From Phytohalomonas tamaricis (GTDB lineage Bacteria > Pseudomonadota > Gammaproteobacteria > Pseudomonadales > Halomonadaceae), in contig NZ_PVRV01000019.1 of assembly GCF_003012345.1 (NCBI RefSeq), positions 372,001 to 436,000 of the forward strand: a DNA stretch of 64,000 nt, in the 5' to 3' direction. The position numbers and the translations under genes were made by a program. The notes beneath the pieces were generated by a model. The model ran no database searches, was not told the DNA's origin, and was given only the letters and a program-made list of their open reading frames with translations. Position 1 is the stretch's first letter. Each line of letters opens with the position of its first letter. Shown here one piece after another: positions 61,580 through 64,000 of the stretch.

Positions 61580-63280
61580 TTATTGGTAACGCTTTACATC
61601 AATATCGATCGATCCTATGTCATTTGGATGCTTTATCTGCGCCGTTGTTACAAATGCAAACGTACGGTCGAGCAGATCAACGCTGGGCAACTGTGAATCC
61701 ACGACATATTCTTCACCCTCTGCGTTATTGAAGGCATAAGCCTCCTCTTCTTCTTTGGCCTCCGGCTCGGCATCCTTTTTATCAATCTTGATAAAATACT
61801 GCGCCTCTTCAGGTCCAGGCAGGGAATCATCAAGTTCAAAGACCAACGTCATCGTCCGGCTGGGGTAGACATCGTAATAGGCTCGGGTACATAACGATTC
61901 GCTGCGTCCATCAATTTCCACCTTGGTTTGAAAGTCACAAGGATCGGAGATAACCGAATAATCGAAGCCTACATCGAAGCCGGTAATGCGCTCAACGCCA
62001 TAGTATTTCGCCATATTGGCATCAATAAAATCACCCCAACCGTCCTGTTCCTTTAGTACAGCGCGATTGAAATAGTGCGGAATCTCCACATGGCGCTCTC
62101 CGTCCTGTTTCGCCTCGGCAATGACGGTTTTACTGATACGGTCCTGGATATAAAGCGACTGGTAATCGACGTAAATCAGATAATAGGAAAAGGCAAAGAT
62201 GGGCAGAAGCACAAGGGCAATACTTGCCACGGCAATCAGGCGATAAAGGCGGAGCAGGAAATACAAAGACGCGGTAATAAAGCAGAGCAAAAAAACGAAC
62301 TGCGCCGTCATTGCCCTTGGCGGTAGCGGAGGCGTTACCAAGGCAATGGCATTGGCGATAAAGAACCCAGCCAACAAAATGGCGGCTACAATATAGGCGC
62401 TTTTATGTTCTGACGCGGTATGGCTTCTTCTCTGCACGGCATACAAAAGATAAATAAGCATGGCCGCAAAAAAGACATATAAATTAGCCGCCAACATATC
62501 CGGCACGTACTTGATCAAGAACCTCGCCACACGCACTAACAGCCCATGAAGACCATCATGCATATAGCCTGTGCTCGCGGCCCGGACAAAGTTACCAGGC
62601 GCCAGCACCAGCAATAACGTACCGATCAGATTAAACGCCAAGCTGCCAAGCAAATAACGAGGCAATGTCCTGTTACGATAAAACGCAGCACCCACAAACA
62701 TGAGAGTCATGAACAAGACGGCCATGCTTGCGACTTCATTGGACCAGCCGGCGAGAAAAGCGGAACCAAACAGAAGGCTTAACTCGATACCTTTCTTTTC
62801 AATGCCATATACGTAAGCACTGATCAATCGACGCAGGTAAAAGACGATAAAGATGACAGGCCAGATATAGTTAGCCGCGCCCACCACCCAGAAAACAGTG
62901 TCCTCCATTGAGGGGTGGGATATCCAGAATAGAATAAAAACGACAAACAGAAATAATGCTGTAGTGATATTGCTGACTGAACGATCAAAGGCCTTGGGAA
63001 TCGCTGCAATATTATAGACAAGCAGCATATTACCGAGAGAACTCAACGTCACGATAACCCAGCGGTTCTGGATTCCCGTCATAAATGACGCAATATAATC
63101 AGCGATGAATCGACCGCTCCACATCATGTAGTGGTTGATATGAGATTCAAGCGATAAACCCAGCAAATAATAAGAATAATCATCACCCCGCATCGGAACA
63201 AAGCGATAGATATTTAGAAAAAGCAGGAAAATAATGGCCAACATCAATGGCATTATAAATCTATTCAACATCCTGCTCAT
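61580..63280 (-). CDS. DUF6056-type polytopic membrane protein
   Basis: A 566-residue membrane protein with about ten helices in its first 390 residues and a hydrophilic C-terminal region (about 395-566). The N-terminal loop RFVPMRGDDYSYYLLGL with its Asp pair, and WSGRFIADYIASF, recall DUF6056 and GT-C-like glycosyltransferases that modify surface polysaccharides. GAGGAATG before the ATG. The C-terminal domain contains a stretch rich in Lys and Glu (DKKDAEPEAKEEEEAYAF). GC content is lower than in the neighbours, which suggests transfer. The exact function is unknown. Confidence 0.7.
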   Translation of the reverse strand: MSRMLNRFIMPLMLAIIFLLFLNIYRFVPMRGDDYSYYLLGLSLESHINHYMMWSGRFIADYIASFMTGIQNRWVIVTLSSLGNMLLVYNIAAIPKAFDRSVSNITTALFLFVVFILFWISHPSMEDTVFWVVGAANYIWPVIFIVFYLRRLISAYVYGIEKKGIELSLLFGSAFLAGWSNEVASMAVLFMTLMFVGAAFYRNRTLPRYLLGSLAFNLIGTLLLVLAPGNFVRAASTGYMHDGLHGLLVRVARFLIKYVPDMLAANLYVFFAAMLIYLLYAVQRRSHTASEHKSAYIVAAILLAGFFIANAIALVTPPLPPRAMTAQFVFLLCFITASLYFLLRLYRLIAVASIALVLLPIFAFSYYLIYVDYQSLYIQDRISKTVIAEAKQDGERHVEIPHYFNRAVLKEQDGWGDFIDANMAKYYGVERITGFDVGFDYSVISDPCDFQTKVEIDGRSESLCTRAYYDVYPSRTMTLVFELDDSLPGPEEAQYFIKIDKKDAEPEAKEEEEAYAFNNAEGEEYVVDSQLPSVDLLDRTFAFVTTAQIKHPNDIGSIDIDVKRYQ

Positions 63281-63660
63281 GCTTCATTCCTCATATAATA
63301 CTCGTTTTCAATGAATAGTTTTTAAAATGCTATAGCTTTATAGAGCATTCCACTTATAAATAATTAATAGTTCTAAACTAAGTTAATAATCAAAATCAGT
63401 TCAAAAAACCTCATAAAATAACGCCGTATCATTATTTGATCGTCGTAATTATTCAGGGCAACAATCCATCTTTTGAAGTGCAGTACATGAGGGGCGTTTG
63501 TGCAAGCTATATCAGTGTGGTGATGCTGAGAGGAGGAAACCGATCACAACGCTGCCTTAGCAGAAACCATAGTCATCTCGTTGGCTTAACGGTGGGATAT
63601 GGCCGGCTCCCGTTGCCGGCCACAGAGGACCTCAGAGGGTATAGGGAGGAGTGACTAGGC
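63281..63660. other. AT-rich intergenic region
   Basis: No gene is supported upstream of the DUF6056 gene. The AT-rich part (63290-63430) probably holds its promoter. A short open frame at 63436-63654 on the plus strand has no ribosome binding site and no family resemblance. Confidence 0.5.
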
Positions 63661-64000
63661 TTACGCCTTGTCCCACCATGCAAGGATCGCCTCAGCAACA
63701 TCATCAGGAAATTCTTCATGCACCGAGAGCCTGCCATGTGGCAGCCTTGCCGTCTCGACATTGGGCAGCTTGGCAAGCATCTCCATCTCGGCACGCGAAC
63801 GTGGCGGCATGCGCTGAGTCAGGATCATCAGTGTTGGGGTATTGGCCTCTTCCAACGCCGCGACGAATTGAGCACGCTGGGTAAAAGGATCGAGCCCGCC
63901 GGTAACAAAGCGCACCGAGGCATGGCGGGCGCCTTTGGCATGAGTCACACGCCGCTTGTCACGCAGCCGCTCACCGGAAAGCCACTGCCCATCCTCATAG
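63661..64000 (-). CDS. Alpha/beta hydrolase family protein (C-terminal part)
   Basis: The frame runs from the stop at 63661 to the window edge, so the N-terminus lies outside. The visible 112 or so residues look like the end of an alpha/beta hydrolase: a strand with TLMILTQRMPP, then a short loop, and the late histidine in LPHGRLSVHEEFPDDVAEAILAWW, the usual position of the catalytic His. No start codon is assigned. The substrate is unknown. Confidence 0.72.
   Translation of the reverse strand, partial: YEDGQWLSGERLRDKRRVTHAKGARHASVRFVTGGLDPFTQRAQFVAALEEANTPTLMILTQRMPPRSRAEMEMLAKLPNVETARLPHGRLSVHEEFPDDVAEAILAWWDKA

Noticed and set aside
1-64000. CRISPR array, rRNA genes or complete insertion sequence
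   Set aside because: No regularly spaced identical repeats, no rRNA sequence and no intact transposase were found on either strand.

Overview
The window looks like a chromosomal segment of a GC-rich, probably halophilic or marine gammaproteobacterium. The mix of three TRAP transporters, a CYP152-type P450, a two-gene egtBD ergothioneine pair and many acid-sugar enzymes fits the Halomonadaceae best. No rRNA or marker gene is present, so this assignment is inference.

Layout. (1) 0-9.1 kb: accessory housekeeping genes. These are a LysR regulator with a divergent EamA exporter between two copies of an SRAP (yedK-like) sequence (one a fragment), an FMN reductase, a GFA-fold protein, a triple-PAS/LuxR regulator, a DUF808 membrane protein, a small lipoprotein and a formaldehyde-dehydrogenase-like zinc enzyme. 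(2) About 9.1-15.3 kb: an AT-rich, decaying island that abuts tRNA-Thr(CGT). It holds a small TTG-started membrane protein, a zinc-ribbon protein, a phosphoribosyltransferase-HAD fusion, an orphan PD-(D/E)XK nuclease-like protein, a DUF4760 protein, a membrane-protein pseudogene with three lesions, and a truncated, frameshifted integrase beside the tRNA. (3) 15.5-24 kb: ynfA, a luciferase-like monooxygenase, a DUF202 pair, a universal stress protein, the CYP152 P450, a CynX-type MFS protein and egtB-egtD. (4) 24-28 kb: a three-subunit periplasmic molybdenum aldehyde oxidoreductase (2Fe-2S, Mo and tri-haem cytochrome c subunits).

(5) 28-43.4 kb: an acid-sugar catabolic locus. One probable transcript runs lgoD-like, uxaA, uxaB-like, then a TRAP transporter. 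A second TRAP transporter follows, then an SDR-FAH pair of the 2-keto-3-deoxy-acid oxidation/hydrolysis type, a divergent FadR-type GntR regulator, and a ltnD-denD-like pair. Two similar 20-bp sites, one upstream of the lgoD operon and one at the GntR/SDR divergent promoter, suggest a single regulon. Together the enzymes could take L-galactonate or tagaturonate through altronate to a 2-keto-3-deoxy acid, and then perhaps by oxidation and hydrolysis to pyruvate. (6) 43.5-54.4 kb: a Crp-family regulator, a direct duplication of a porin / small PstS-like periplasmic protein / diguanylate cyclase operon, and a glucose-type ABC transporter (gtsABCD-like). The left copy of the duplication carries a gutted cyclase gene and a stub of the ABC ATPase gene. 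(7) 54.7-64 kb: an AEC exporter, a chemoreceptor, a TAXI-TRAP transporter with a fused permease, a DUF6056 membrane protein of lower GC, and a partial alpha/beta hydrolase.

The points most worth a second look are the duplicated porin/periplasmic/cyclase module and its asymmetric decay, the candidate oxidative-hydrolytic acid-sugar pathway with shared operator-like sites, the 15-bp tandem repeat that re-encodes the end of egtD with its stop codon, and the unclassified genes of the tRNA-Thr island.
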